From an uncultured Paracoccaceae bacterium (GTDB lineage Bacteria > Pseudomonadota > Alphaproteobacteria > Rhodobacterales > Rhodobacteraceae): a DNA stretch of 64,000 nucleotides. Where the stretch lies: contig CANNCO010000001.1 in the NCBI GenBank assembly GCA_947503175.1, positions 1,178,001-1,242,000 on the forward strand, read 5' to 3'. Under the pieces are notes generated by a model. That model worked only from the letters and a program-made list of their open reading frames with translations, had not been told where the DNA came from and made no database searches. Both the position numbers and the translations under genes were made by a program. Below, piece after piece: positions 51,963-61,295 of the stretch (positions are counted from its first letter, which is position 1; each line of letters begins with the position of its first letter).

Positions 51963-53132
51963 CTAACAGGTCTCCGCCAGCGCCCTCCCGAAGGCGTCGA
52001 TCAGCGCCTCGGGTTCGTCGCAGCCTACTGACACGCGAAAGAACCCCTCGCTCACTCCGATCCCGGCCCGCTCCGCCGCGCTCAGCCCCCGATGGGATGA
52101 TGACGCCGGATGGCTGATCGTCGTGCCGATATCGCCAAGGGTCGGCGCAAACGGAATGCTGCCCAGCGCCGCGACAAAGCGGTTTGCCGCCTCCCGCCCC
52201 CCGGCAATCTCAAAGCTCAGCATATGCGATCCGCGCCCGCCCAGAAGCGCCCGCGCCCGGTTGTGATCGGGATGATCGGGCCGCTGCGGATAAAGAACCC
52301 GCAGAACACCCGGCATCTCTGCCAACGCATCCGCGAGAGCCCCGGCATTCGCTTCCGACCGGTCGTAGCGCAGCGCGAAACTCAGCATCCCCCGCTCGGC
52401 CAGCCAGCAGTCGAACGGGCTCGCCGTCAGCCCCATGGTCACGGCCAGCGTGGTGATCTTCTCCTGAACATCCGCATCTGTCGCCGCCACATAGCCCAGC
52501 GTCGCATCCGAATGCCCGGCCAGCAGTTTCGTCACCGAGTGGATCACCATATCGGCCCCGTGATCCACCGCCCGAAACCCGCGCGGCGTGGCAAAGGTGT
52601 TGTCGATGGCCAGCAGGATCCCGCGCTCCCGGCACGCCGCGGCAATTCCCGCCACATCGGCAACCCGGATCGTCGGATTGGATACGGTCTCGATCAGCAC
52701 CAGCCGCGTCTCGGGCCGCATCGCAGCCGCCATCGCGCCCGCATCGGTGAAATCCGCCGTGCTCGCCTCGATGCCTAGCGCGGGCAGGGTCTCCGACATC
52801 AGGCGCAGCGACCGACCGTATAGCTGATCGCCCCCCAGCACATGCTCCCCGGCCCGGACACGGCCCAGTATGGCCGCGGTCACCGCCGCCATGCCCGATC
52901 CCGTGACGATACCGCCCGAGACGCCTTCCAGCGCGTCGATCATCCCGGCCAGAGCGTCGGCATTGGGATGCCCCTCGCGTGCATAGGTGTATCCCGGCAA
53001 CTCGCCGTCATATTGCGCGTCCAGCATGTCCGGGCCGTCCGAGGCATAGACGACCGCGGGCTGGATCGGGCTGACCAGCGGCCGCGACGCGCTTTCGGGC
53101 CAGGCAGGACGCTTGATCGTATCCGCGCACAT
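51963..53132 (-). CDS. Cys/Met metabolism PLP-dependent enzyme
   Basis: A 389-residue trans-sulfuration family enzyme (cystathionine gamma-synthase, gamma-lyase or methionine gamma-lyase type). The PLP lysine lies in HSVTKLLAGHSD, the substrate Tyr region is GYTYAREGHPNADALAG, and the cofactor phosphate is held by VTGSGMAAV. SHPASSSHRGLS is a C-terminal family block. The exact reaction cannot be fixed from the motifs. It ends 16 bp from the convergent unknown gene and lies just after a gamma carbonic anhydrase gene on the same strand. Confidence 0.9.
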   Translation of the reverse strand: MCADTIKRPAWPESASRPLVSPIQPAVVYASDGPDMLDAQYDGELPGYTYAREGHPNADALAGMIDALEGVSGGIVTGSGMAAVTAAILGRVRAGEHVLGGDQLYGRSLRLMSETLPALGIEASTADFTDAGAMAAAMRPETRLVLIETVSNPTIRVADVAGIAAACRERGILLAIDNTFATPRGFRAVDHGADMVIHSVTKLLAGHSDATLGYVAATDADVQEKITTLAVTMGLTASPFDCWLAERGMLSFALRYDRSEANAGALADALAEMPGVLRVLYPQRPDHPDHNRARALLGGRGSHMLSFEIAGGREAANRFVAALGSIPFAPTLGDIGTTISHPASSSHRGLSAAERAGIGVSEGFFRVSVGCDEPEALIDAFGRALAETC

Positions 53133-53137
53133 CGCCG

Positions 53138-53665
53138 CTATGCCTCCAACACGGACAGCCCGGCCTTATAGCGCAGATAGTTTCTCTGATACCCCTCGGC
53201 TGTCGCGCCCAGCCCGGCAATCTGTTCTGCCGTCAACGCCCGTGCGACCTTGCCCGGCGCGCCGATCACAAGGCTGCCTTCGGGGATCTCCTTGCCCTCG
53301 GTCACCAGCGCCCCTGCCCCGATCAGGCAGTTGGGTCCGATCACCGCGCCGTTCAGGATCGTCGCACCCATGCCGATCAGGCTGTTATCTCCAATCGTGC
53401 AGCCATGCAGCATCGCCTTGTGCCCCACAGTCACGTTGCGCCCCAGGGTCAGCGGAAATCCCATATCCGTATGACAAACGACGTGTTCCTGCAGGTTCGA
53501 CCCTTCGCCGATGACAATCGGCTCGTTATCCCCGCGCAGGACGCATCCGAACCAGATCGACGCCTTCTCGGACAGCACAACCTTGCCGATCACCTGCGCA
53601 TCGGGCGCGATCCAGCTGTCGGAATGAACGTCGGGTGCAACCCCGTCTAGCGTATAGATCGTCAT
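53138..53665 (-). CDS. Gamma carbonic anhydrase family protein
   Basis: A 175-residue trimeric left-handed beta-helix protein. Hexapeptide repeats run through [19 protein letters not shown] and [20 protein letters not shown]; the metal-binding histidines are in HVVCH (His-80 region) and VGHKAMLH. Members include true carbonic anhydrases and carnitine-related proteins, so activity is not certain. It overlaps gmk by 4 bp and precedes the Cys/Met enzyme gene by 5 bp. Confidence 0.92.
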   Translation of the reverse strand: MTIYTLDGVAPDVHSDSWIAPDAQVIGKVVLSEKASIWFGCVLRGDNEPIVIGEGSNLQEHVVCHTDMGFPLTLGRNVTVGHKAMLHGCTIGDNSLIGMGATILNGAVIGPNCLIGAGALVTEGKEIPEGSLVIGAPGKVARALTAEQIAGLGATAEGYQRNYLRYKAGLSVLEA

Positions 53666-54300
53666 TTGGGCTCCTCGAACTCCTTCTGCAGCTTGCGCAC
53701 ATGCTCCAGCAGCCCGGGCTGCTGGCTCCGCCGGAGCCGCTCGGATGATACGATGGTCTTCAGCTTGTCTTCCGTGGCATCCAGATCGTCGTTCACCAGC
53801 ACGTAGTGATAACTGTTCCAGTGACTGATCTCGTCCCAGCTGCGCTGCATCCGCCGGGCAATCGTCTCGGGCGTATCCTGTCCACGGCTTTCCAGCCGGC
53901 GCCGCAACTCCCCGATGCTGGGCGGCAAAAGAAAGATCGACAGAACGTGACTCGCCAGGTCGCTTTCCTGGATCTGCTGCGCCCCCTGCCAGTCGATGTC
54001 GAACAGCACGTCCGACCCGGCCTCTATCGCCTCCGAGACCGGCCCCTTGGGCGAGCCGTAGAAATTGCCGAACACATGGGCATGTTCCAGCATCTCGCCA
54101 TCCCTCACCATCGCCTTGAACGCGGCCTCGTCGGTGAAATGATAATCGGCGCCGTCCACCTCACCGGGGCGCGGCGGGCGCGTCGTGGCCGACACTGAAA
54201 ATCGGATCGTCTCGTCCCAGTCCCTGAGCCGCCGCGCCAGCGTGGATTTACCCGCACCCGAAGGCGACGAAAGGATGATCAATAACCCGCGCCGCGCCAT
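53662..54300 (-). CDS. gmk: Guanylate kinase
   Basis: A 212-residue nucleotide kinase (GMP to GDP). The P-loop is [14 protein letters not shown] at the N-terminus. The GMP-binding block is [20 protein letters not shown], and the lid region includes [18 protein letters not shown]. It follows yicC by 2 bp, the common gmk-yicC pairing. Confidence 0.96.
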   Translation of the reverse strand: MARRGLLIILSSPSGAGKSTLARRLRDWDETIRFSVSATTRPPRPGEVDGADYHFTDEAAFKAMVRDGEMLEHAHVFGNFYGSPKGPVSEAIEAGSDVLFDIDWQGAQQIQESDLASHVLSIFLLPPSIGELRRRLESRGQDTPETIARRMQRSWDEISHWNSYHYVLVNDDLDATEDKLKTIVSSERLRRSQQPGLLEHVRKLQKEFEEPK

Positions 54301-54302
54301 GC

Positions 54303-55193
54303 CTACTCCACGTTCTGAACTTGCTCGCGCATCTGATCGATGGCGTGCTTCAGGTCAAGCCCGACCCGCGTCAGCGCCGCATACTGCGCCTTGGAGGCAA
54401 GCGTATTGGCCTCGCGATTGAACTCCTGCGTCAGGAAATCGAGCTTCCGGCCCTTGGGGCCTTCGCCCGCCAACAACTTCCGCGCCGCCGCCACATGGGC
54501 CACCAGCCGGTCGATCTCCTCCGTTACATCGGTCTTGACCGCGATCACGGCCAGTTCCTGCGCCACCCGCTCGGGGTCGATCCCGTCCGCCGAGGCCGAG
54601 ATCCGCGCCAATGCATCCTGCAACGCCGCCGCCATATGTGCGGTCCGTTCCGGCGCCATGTCCCGCGCGGCCTCAACCGCCGTCTCCACATCGTCGACCT
54701 GTGCGGCAATCACCGCCTCAAGCGCCGCGCCCTCCGCAGCCCGCATCTCGTCAAACGCATCGATCAGCGGATCGATATCGGCCAGAAGCGCTGCCCGCAG
54801 CGGGCCCGGGTCGATCTCCGCGCTGCCGGTCTCAAGCACGCCGCGCATCCCCAGAACCTCCACCGCAGTTGTCGCCCGCAGTTCGAGATCCTGCTCCAGC
54901 GCGGCCTCTTCGGCCCGCGCGATCAGCGCAAGGGCGGCGTCCAACGCGGGCGCGTTCAGCCCCGCAGCCCCGGTCGTCTCATCGCGCTGAAGCCGCAGAG
55001 AAACCGAAACGTTCCCCCGTCCGACCCGCGCCTGCAACGCCGCGCGCAACGGCGTCTCGATCCCGTCTATCGTGTCGGGCAGCCGCAGCCGGATATCCAG
55101 CCCCCGCCCGTTCACGCTGCGCAACTCCCACGTCCAGCGCCAGCCCTCGATCGCCCCCTCGTGCGAGGCGAAACCCGTCATCGACCGCGTCAC
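54303..55193 (-). CDS. yicC: YicC/YloC family endoribonuclease
   Basis: A 296-residue protein of the YicC family, shown in other bacteria to be an endoribonuclease acting on small RNAs and mRNA. The N-terminal signature [11 protein letters not shown] and [18 protein letters not shown] are clear, and the C-terminal half has [21 protein letters not shown] (core [14 protein letters not shown]). It is translationally close to gmk. It is divergent from the PAS protein gene with CtrA-like sites in the gap. Confidence 0.95.
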   Translation of the reverse strand: MTRSMTGFASHEGAIEGWRWTWELRSVNGRGLDIRLRLPDTIDGIETPLRAALQARVGRGNVSVSLRLQRDETTGAAGLNAPALDAALALIARAEEAALEQDLELRATTAVEVLGMRGVLETGSAEIDPGPLRAALLADIDPLIDAFDEMRAAEGAALEAVIAAQVDDVETAVEAARDMAPERTAHMAAALQDALARISASADGIDPERVAQELAVIAVKTDVTEEIDRLVAHVAAARKLLAGEGPKGRKLDFLTQEFNREANTLASKAQYAALTRVGLDLKHAIDQMREQVQNVE

Positions 55194-55261
55194 CGGATCA
55201 TCCTTTCGCCATCCCTCAAATTCGCCTCATCTCATCGACCCGCGTTAACCATTTGTTCACT

Positions 55262-55277
55262 TTAACCATTACGTAAC
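55262..55277. promoter_or_regulatory. CtrA-like site between yicC and the PAS gene
   Basis: TTAACCATTACGTAAC gives TTAA-N7-GTAAC, one mismatch from the CtrA consensus TTAA-N7-TTAAC; another TTAACCAT half-site starts at 55245. The pair lies about 110-140 bp upstream of the PAS gene and 50-85 bp upstream of yicC. The assignment is motif-based. Confidence 0.45.
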
Positions 55278-55385
55278 CAGTAATCCGTGCGAAAACCGGT
55301 CCCGGGTCGGCAAGACAGTTGATCGTTGCGTTAGCAGAGCGACGGGCCTGTCACAAGCAAGGGGCGATGCGAACGGAGCCACAGA

Positions 55386-56039
55386 ATGGACGCTGAAATC
55401 ATCTGTTTCACGGAGCGGCGCAACAGACGCCACCATCCGATCCTCGACCGGGTCCATGCCTACTGGGACGGGCTCAGAAACGGCCGCGACGCGCCGTCTC
55501 GGGCCGAGGTCAACCCCCGTGGCCTGCCCGAGGTTCTGCGCCACTGCTTCATCCTCGAACGGATCGCGCCAGGGCTGGGACGGTTCCGTGTCGCGGGTCA
55601 GCATCTGTCCGATCTCATGGGGCTGGACCTTGTGGGTCTGCCGATCAGCGCGGTCATCCTACCGGAATCGCGCGACAGTTTCGAAGCCTCGCTGGAAAAG
55701 GTCTTCGCGGAACAATGCACCGCCCGCCTGACCGTTGTCAGCCCCAAGGGCATCGGTCGAAATGCGATCGAAGGTCAGATCCTGCTCCTGCCGCTGCGCG
55801 ACGATCTGGGCCATATCACGCGGGTTCTGGGCTGTCTTGCGATGGATGGCAATCCGGGCCGCCCGCCGCGCAGGCTCGAGATCACGCAAACCACGTTCCG
55901 CGACACCACCCGGTACCGCGCGCCGATGCCGGATGCAAACGGTGAAGTCCCCGACCACCCATCCCCGGAAGACCGACACTTCCCCGAAAGGCGCGTGCCG
56001 AATGCACAGGTGATCGAGCTTCCGATGACGACCGAATAA
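55386..56039 (+). CDS. PAS domain-containing protein
   Basis: A 217-residue protein of the alphaproteobacterial PAS_5 type: WDGLRNGRDAPSRAEVNPRG and LRHCFILERIAPGLGRFRVAG form the PAS core, followed by HLSDLMGLDLVGLPISAVI. No kinase, HTH or cyclase domain follows; the C-terminal ~60 residues are polar and proline-rich. Such proteins often act in cell-cycle or motility signalling, with unknown partners. A CtrA-like site lies upstream. Confidence 0.85.
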   Translation: MDAEIICFTERRNRRHHPILDRVHAYWDGLRNGRDAPSRAEVNPRGLPEVLRHCFILERIAPGLGRFRVAGQHLSDLMGLDLVGLPISAVILPESRDSFEASLEKVFAEQCTARLTVVSPKGIGRNAIEGQILLLPLRDDLGHITRVLGCLAMDGNPGRPPRRLEITQTTFRDTTRYRAPMPDANGEVPDHPSPEDRHFPERRVPNAQVIELPMTTE

Positions 56040-56078
56040 TGGCGCGGACCGGCTCCCCGGTCCGCCCGTTTCCCGCTC

Positions 56079-57449
56079 TCAGACGGCCGCAGCCGCCAAG
56101 CCGTTCTCCCGCCGCGCCGAAAGTTCCTCGGCCACCAGAAACGCCAGTTCCAGCGACTGGCTGGCATTCAGGCGCGGGTCGCACGCCGTGTGGTACCGAT
56201 CCGACAGGTCCTCGTCGGACACCGCACGCATCCCGCCGGTGCATTCGGTCACGTCCTGACCGGTCATCTCGAAATGCACACCGCCGGGAACCGTGCCCTC
56301 GGCATTATGGATCGCAAAGAACTCCTGCACCTCGCGCAGTACGCTGTCGAACGGACGGGTCTTGTATCCCGTCGACGACTTGATCGTGTTGCCATGCATC
56401 GGGTCACAGGACCACACGACATTGGCCCCTTCCTCGCGCACCGCCTTGACCAGACGCGGCAGATGCTCGCCCACGCTGCCGGCCCCGAACCGCGCGATCA
56501 GCGTCAGACGCCCTGCCTCGTTCTCGGGGTTCAGCTTCGCCATCAGCACCTTCAGATCGTCTGCCGTGGTCGACGGCCCGCATTTCAAACCGATCGGGTT
56601 CTGAACGCCGCGCGCAAACTCCACATGCGCGCCATCGGGCTGCCGCGTGCGGTCACCGATCCAGATCATGTGACCCGATCCCGCGACCCACTTGCCGGTG
56701 GTGGAATCGATCCGCGTCAGCGCCTCTTCATACTCCAGCAGAAGCGCCTCGTGGCTCGTGTAGAAGTCCACCGTCCCTAGGTCATGCTGGGTTTCGGCGG
56801 TCATTCCGGCGGCCGCCATGAAATCCAGCGTATCCTGAATCCGGTTTGCCATATCGCGATACTTCTCGGCCTCTTCCCGGTCTGTAAAGCCCAGCGTCCA
56901 GGAATGCACATGGTGCACATCCGCGAAACCACCCGTTGAAAAAGCCCGCAAAAGGTTCAGCGTGCCCGCCGCCTGCGTATAGGCCTGCAACATCTTCTTG
57001 GGGTTCGGGACGCGCGCCTCGGGCGTGAACTCCAACTCGTTGATGATGTCGCCGCGGTAGCTGGGCAGTTCGACCCCATCCTTCACCTCGGTCGGCGCCG
57101 AACGCGGCTTGGCGAACTGACCGGCCATCCGGCCCACCTTCACCACCGGCACCTTGGCGCCATAGGTGAGGATCATCGCCATCTGCAGCATCACCTTGAA
57201 CGTGTCGCGGATCGGGTCGGCCTGGAACGCAGCAAAGCTCTCGGCACAATCGCCGCCCTGCAGCAGAAACGCCTCGCCCCGCGCCGCCTTGCCAAGCTTC
57301 GCCTTCAGCGTCCGCGCCTCGCCTGCAAAGACAAGCGGAGGATACTCGGCAAGCTGCGCTTCCACCTTTTTCAAGGCTTCGGCATCCACATAATCCGGCA
57401 TCTGGACCCGCGGTTTCGCGCGCCATCCGGTCTTCTGCCAATCGCTCAT
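56079..57449 (-). CDS. Class II 3-deoxy-7-phosphoheptulonate synthase
   Basis: A 456-residue class II (plant/mycobacterial-type) DAHP synthase, which joins phosphoenolpyruvate and erythrose 4-phosphate to begin aromatic amino acid synthesis. The N-terminal block is [14 protein letters not shown] and family motifs include [27 protein letters not shown] and [20 protein letters not shown] (metal and PEP ligands). The ATG at 57449 gives the normal start, eight codons inside the longest frame. It is monocistronic by position, divergent from the GlxA-type regulator. Confidence 0.95.
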   Translation of the reverse strand: MSDWQKTGWRAKPRVQMPDYVDAEALKKVEAQLAEYPPLVFAGEARTLKAKLGKAARGEAFLLQGGDCAESFAAFQADPIRDTFKVMLQMAMILTYGAKVPVVKVGRMAGQFAKPRSAPTEVKDGVELPSYRGDIINELEFTPEARVPNPKKMLQAYTQAAGTLNLLRAFSTGGFADVHHVHSWTLGFTDREEAEKYRDMANRIQDTLDFMAAAGMTAETQHDLGTVDFYTSHEALLLEYEEALTRIDSTTGKWVAGSGHMIWIGDRTRQPDGAHVEFARGVQNPIGLKCGPSTTADDLKVLMAKLNPENEAGRLTLIARFGAGSVGEHLPRLVKAVREEGANVVWSCDPMHGNTIKSSTGYKTRPFDSVLREVQEFFAIHNAEGTVPGGVHFEMTGQDVTECTGGMRAVSDEDLSDRYHTACDPRLNASQSLELAFLVAEELSARRENGLAAAAV

Positions 57450-57626
57450 CGTCCCTAAACCTTCGCCAGTCACATCGAAGGGGGCTTATAGACCCGCCCG
57501 TGGCGCTTGAAAACCGGCAAACTTGCCGCTACGGGGCGGGAAATTGACTTACGCGGCAATTTCCCGTTGCCTGTCCGGCATCGAGACGATCTGACCCGCA
57601 GGGACACCACAGAAGAGACGCGCACC

Positions 57627-58631
57627 GTGACGGCCAGCCCAATCCAGAATGCCGAGATCCGGGATGCGGTGAAACCACGCCGCTTCTTTTTCGTCCTGAT
57701 GAAGGATTTCACGCTTCTCTCCTTCGCCAGCGCGATCGAGGCGCTCCGGATCGCAAATCGTGTCAGCGCACACCAGCTTTACGACTGGGTCGTGGTCAGC
57801 GATGGCGGCGAAAGAATGATGTCATCGGCGGGCGCGACCTTCCATGTGGACAGCGATCTGCCCGAGGTGGGCCGCGACGACACCATCATCCTCTGCGGCG
57901 GCATCGACATTGCCTGCGCCACCACCAAGCGCCTTCTGAACTGGCTGCGCCGCGAGGCCCGGCGCGGGATGCCCATCGGCGGCCTGTGTACGGCGGCCTA
58001 TACGCTTGCCCGCGCGGGTCTCCTTGACGGGAAGAAGGCCACGATCCACTGGGAAAACCAGGACAGCTTCGTGGAGGAATTCGAAGAGGTCACCCTGACC
58101 AAGTCGGTCTTCGTGGTCGACGGAAACCGGATCACCACAGCCGGCGGCACCTCGTCCATCGACCTGATGCTGAAACTCATCGCCGATGACCATGGCGAGG
58201 AACTGGCGGGCACCGTCGCCGATCAGCTGATCTATTCCGCGATCCGCACCGATCAGGACACCCAGCGCCTGTCGGTGCCCACACGCATCGGTGTGCGCCA
58301 CCCGAAACTCAGCCGCGTCATCCAGATCATGGAAACCAATATCGAGGAACCGATCAGCCCGGCCATCCTCGCCCGTGACGTGGGCATGTCCACCCGGCAG
58401 CTCGAACGCCTGTTCCGCCGCTATCTCAACCGCTCGCCAAAGCGATATTACATGGAACTCCGGCTCCAGAAGGCCCGCAACCTCCTGATGCAGACGGATA
58501 TGAGCGTGATCAACGTCGCACTCGCCTGCGGGTTCGCCTCGCCCTCGCATTTCTCCAAGTGCTACCGCGCGCAATACCACACGACGCCCTACCGCGAACG
58601 CGGCGCACAGGCGGCGCGCCTGTCCATATGA
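57627..58631 (+). CDS. GlxA-type AraC regulator (GATase1-like + AraC HTH)
   Basis: A 334-residue regulator with an N-terminal DJ-1/GATase1-like domain (RFFFVLMKDFTLLSFASAIE, then GGLCTAAYTLARAGLLDG) and a C-terminal AraC double HTH (ISPAILARDVGMSTRQLERL and MSVINVALACGFASPSHFSK). This is the class that includes GbdR, CdhR and ArgR of Pseudomonas, sensing glycine betaine, carnitine or arginine. The GTG at 57627 was preferred with AGAAGAG upstream; a TTG start further out is unlikely. Its stop overlaps the agmatine deiminase ATG (ATGA), suggesting control of that pathway. Confidence 0.88.
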   Translation: MTASPIQNAEIRDAVKPRRFFFVLMKDFTLLSFASAIEALRIANRVSAHQLYDWVVVSDGGERMMSSAGATFHVDSDLPEVGRDDTIILCGGIDIACATTKRLLNWLRREARRGMPIGGLCTAAYTLARAGLLDGKKATIHWENQDSFVEEFEEVTLTKSVFVVDGNRITTAGGTSSIDLMLKLIADDHGEELAGTVADQLIYSAIRTDQDTQRLSVPTRIGVRHPKLSRVIQIMETNIEEPISPAILARDVGMSTRQLERLFRRYLNRSPKRYYMELRLQKARNLLMQTDMSVINVALACGFASPSHFSKCYRAQYHTTPYRERGAQAARLSI

Positions 58632-59635
58632 CGGCGGGCTTCCGCGCGCGCGCCGAGGACGCCCCCCATGCCCGCACCTGGATGTGCTGGCCCACGACGC
58701 AGGCGATCTACGGGCCGGACCGCGCCTATTTCGAGGATGTGCAGGAAACCGTCGGACGCCTCGCCTCTGCCATTGCCGAAAACGAACCCGTCACCATGGC
58801 CGCAGCGAAAGACCAGCACGCGCTGGCCGCCCGGCTCTGCGGGCCCGACGTGACCCTCGCCGATATCCCCACCAACGACATGTGGGCGCGCGATACCGGG
58901 CCGGTCTTCCTACGCAACGGCGCGGGCGAGAAGGCGGCGGTGGACTACAATTTCAACGGCTGGGGCGGCAAGAAACGCCATGACATCGACAAAACCGTGG
59001 CCGCGGCCATTGCCGACCATGCAGGCTGCCCCCTGATCACATCGAAAGTCGTGGGCGAAGGCGGCGGCCTTGAGTATGACGGCGAAGGCACGCTTCTTCT
59101 GACCGACAGCTGCTGGATCAACGACAACCGCAACCCCGGTAAATCCCGGGACGACATCGAAACCGAACTCAAATCCAACCTCGGCGTCGAGAAAGTCATC
59201 TGGCTGCCCGGTATCCGCGACCAGGACGATACCGACGGCCATATCGATGGCGTGATCCGCGTCATCCGGCCGGGCCTTGTGCTGATGAGCGGCGTTGCAA
59301 ACGACGACAGCGACTGGGGCGAGGCCTATCGCGCCTCAAAGGCCATCCTCGAACTCACAACCGACGCCGATGGCCGCCCCTTCGAGATCGTCGAACTCCC
59401 TTTTGCCGAGGATTGGCGCTCGACCGAATCCGATTTCTTCTCGGGATACGCTAACTACTATGTGGGCAACGGCGCGCTCTACTCCCCGCAATTCGGCGAC
59501 GCGCGCGCCGATGCGAAGGCCAAAACCACCTTCGAGCGCCTGTTCCCGGGGCGCAGGATCGTCATGCTGAACGTGGACCGGATCTACGAAAACGGCGGCG
59601 GCATCCATTGCGTCACGCAACAGGAACCGGCCTGA
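58628..59635 (+). CDS. Agmatine deiminase family protein
   Basis: A 335-residue member of the peptidylarginine-deiminase-like family that converts agmatine to N-carbamoylputrescine and ammonia. The nucleophile Cys is in GGGIHCVTQQ, about 8 residues from the end; MWARDTGPVF and DTDGHIDGVIRVI give the Asp and His of the active site. The ATG overlaps the stop of the GlxA-type regulator. It probably takes part in arginine/agmatine use or polyamine synthesis; a partner amidohydrolase is not adjacent. Confidence 0.93.
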   Translation: MTAGFRARAEDAPHARTWMCWPTTQAIYGPDRAYFEDVQETVGRLASAIAENEPVTMAAAKDQHALAARLCGPDVTLADIPTNDMWARDTGPVFLRNGAGEKAAVDYNFNGWGGKKRHDIDKTVAAAIADHAGCPLITSKVVGEGGGLEYDGEGTLLLTDSCWINDNRNPGKSRDDIETELKSNLGVEKVIWLPGIRDQDDTDGHIDGVIRVIRPGLVLMSGVANDDSDWGEAYRASKAILELTTDADGRPFEIVELPFAEDWRSTESDFFSGYANYYVGNGALYSPQFGDARADAKAKTTFERLFPGRRIVMLNVDRIYENGGGIHCVTQQEPA

Positions 59636-59643
59636 CCGGTTCC
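59623..59643. terminator. Hairpin spanning the agmatine deiminase stop
   Basis: GGAACCGG-CCTGA-CCGGTTCC is a perfect 8-bp stem with the stop codon in its loop. It lies between two convergent genes. There is no T-run, so it would be a weak or bidirectional terminator. Confidence 0.4.
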
Positions 59644-59668
59644 GGGATGCTATGATCCGCGCCGTTTC

Positions 59669-61156
59669 TCAGAACGGGATATCGAGGGTGACATTCGCGC
59701 TGAACGTGTCTGCGTCGGTGCCGATGCCGCCAAGACCGGCTTCCGCCGACCAGGTAACGCCGTTGCCGCCCGCGAATGCCGCCCCAAGTCTAACCTGACC
59801 GCTCCATCCGTCGATCGCCTCGGCAAACGACCCCGCGACCGGCGCACCGCCGCTGATCTCGGCATAGGAGGCGCCCAGATCGACATACGGCGTGACGACC
59901 CCTCCCCACCGGCTCAGCGGATGCGAGATCTGCGCGCCCAGCAGCGCCTGCCGCACAGTGACCTCGGTCGCGCCGACCGGACCCAGCGTCACCGAGTTGT
60001 AGGGGTCAGAGCTTTCGCGGTACCATCCCAACTCGCCCCGCGGTGCGATGGTAAAGCGGCCCCGCGACAAGTCACCGGTCAGGCCAAGCTGCACCAGCGT
60101 ACGCTCGCTGTCATAGCTGTCATTGCCGCCGCCCGCGCGGGCCACATCCGTTTCGACCTCGCCAAAGGCGATGCGGCCGTCGAAGAACAGGTTTTCATCC
60201 ACCCGATAGGTCAGAAGCGGCCCGATCATCCAGCCGGTGCCGTCGAACCCGTCGCCGGTGGCCGTGTCGGTCAGATCAAGCCGGTCCAGTTGCAGCCCGA
60301 GGCCCAGAAGCAACCGGTCACCGATCACCGTATCGATCCCGGCATGAAGGATGCCGAAAGTCTGGTCATCGCTCGCGGCATCGTCGATGAAGGCCACGGT
60401 GCCTTCCGCCCAGACAGCCAGCGGACCTACGCCCGTGTCGCCCGCAAAGTCCAACTTCCCCCGCGAGACATCAAGCGCGAAAGGCGCATCCGCGGCCAGC
60501 GGGATGCCGTCAAAGCGGATCCCACGGGTAACGCCGCTGCCCGCTCCCCGCAGCCGGGCGATGCGCGCCGTATGCGACGGGCTGTTCTGAAGGATCAGTC
60601 TGCCGCGCGTCGCCGCGATCGTCTCCTGTTGCGCCTCAGCCGAGGACGCCACAACAGGAGCACCCGGCGAAGTGGTCAGGCTGCCCTGCACCGCGAAGGA
60701 GGAATTAATGCCGTTGAATGCCGTGAACGGCGCCGAAAAGGGGAAAGTAACGCCACAACTGGTATCCACGTTACCCGGGGAAGCGCCTGCATCGAACACG
60801 ACCGTGACGGTTCCGTCGGCGGCGGCAGCGGTATAAACACCATCGGGGATCGTGATGGTCTCGGAGGCCGTGTCGCAGTCACTGCTAGAGCCGCTGACGG
60901 TGCTCAGCGTCCCGACATCTGTGCCCTCAATTCTGACCACGGCGAATTCAGTCGCACCAGCAAAATCGCCCGCGAAGTCGACACTCAGGGTCTGTTCGCC
61001 GGTACCGCCCGACGGTACCGTCAGGTTCACGGTGATGCTGCCGTTGGTCACCGTACTCCGCTGCGCCGGGAACGTGACGGACTGCGCCGCGGCTGACAGC
61101 GGTGCCAGCCCAGCAATACCCAGAAATGCTGCCGCAAGAAGACGCCCGGTGACCAT
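59669..61156 (-). CDS. Autotransporter beta-barrel domain protein
   Basis: A 495-residue outer-membrane protein. The signal peptide ends LSAAAQSV. The N-terminal ~180 residues are Thr/Val/Gly-rich beta-type sequence with a likely disulfide pair, acting as a short passenger. The C-terminal ~290 residues form the autotransporter barrel, with alternating strands such as LLLGLGLQLDRLDLTD and RFTIAPRGELGWYRES, and end in the aromatic signal VTLDIPF. No adhesin repeats or protease motif are visible, so the surface function is unknown. Confidence 0.88.
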   Translation of the reverse strand: MVTGRLLAAAFLGIAGLAPLSAAAQSVTFPAQRSTVTNGSITVNLTVPSGGTGEQTLSVDFAGDFAGATEFAVVRIEGTDVGTLSTVSGSSSDCDTASETITIPDGVYTAAAADGTVTVVFDAGASPGNVDTSCGVTFPFSAPFTAFNGINSSFAVQGSLTTSPGAPVVASSAEAQQETIAATRGRLILQNSPSHTARIARLRGAGSGVTRGIRFDGIPLAADAPFALDVSRGKLDFAGDTGVGPLAVWAEGTVAFIDDAASDDQTFGILHAGIDTVIGDRLLLGLGLQLDRLDLTDTATGDGFDGTGWMIGPLLTYRVDENLFFDGRIAFGEVETDVARAGGGNDSYDSERTLVQLGLTGDLSRGRFTIAPRGELGWYRESSDPYNSVTLGPVGATEVTVRQALLGAQISHPLSRWGGVVTPYVDLGASYAEISGGAPVAGSFAEAIDGWSGQVRLGAAFAGGNGVTWSAEAGLGGIGTDADTFSANVTLDIPF

Positions 61157-61226
61157 TTACTATTCCTCGCTGATTCTGGATGCTGATAACCTCGCCAAAT
61201 CCTGCGGACATGTCAGCGAAAATCCG

Positions 61227-61241
61227 CCGATTCAATCGGCC
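61227..61241. promoter_or_regulatory. 15-bp palindrome upstream of the autotransporter gene
   Basis: GCCGATTCAATCGGC is a perfect inverted repeat with a one-base centre, 70-85 bp upstream of the autotransporter start. It may be an operator. As a hairpin it has too small a loop to be a good terminator. Confidence 0.35.
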
Positions 61242-61265
61242 TGTTGCCGCTGCGTCACAAAGCAC

Positions 61266-61294
61266 GTTCCGGGCCGGACCAATGGCCCCGGAAC
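61266..61294 (-). terminator. Candidate terminator after the phytanoyl-CoA dioxygenase-like gene
   Basis: On the minus strand GTTCCGGG and CCCGGAAC form an 8-bp stem with a 13-base loop, beginning 1 bp after the stop codon region at 61296. GTGCTTTGTG follows, so the T-run is poor. Confidence 0.45.
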
Positions 61295-61295
61295 C

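Noticed and set aside
59921-61096. A 391-codon open frame opposite the autotransporter gene
   Set aside because: Arginine-rich shadow frame; the opposite strand has a signal peptide and a barrel with an aromatic end.
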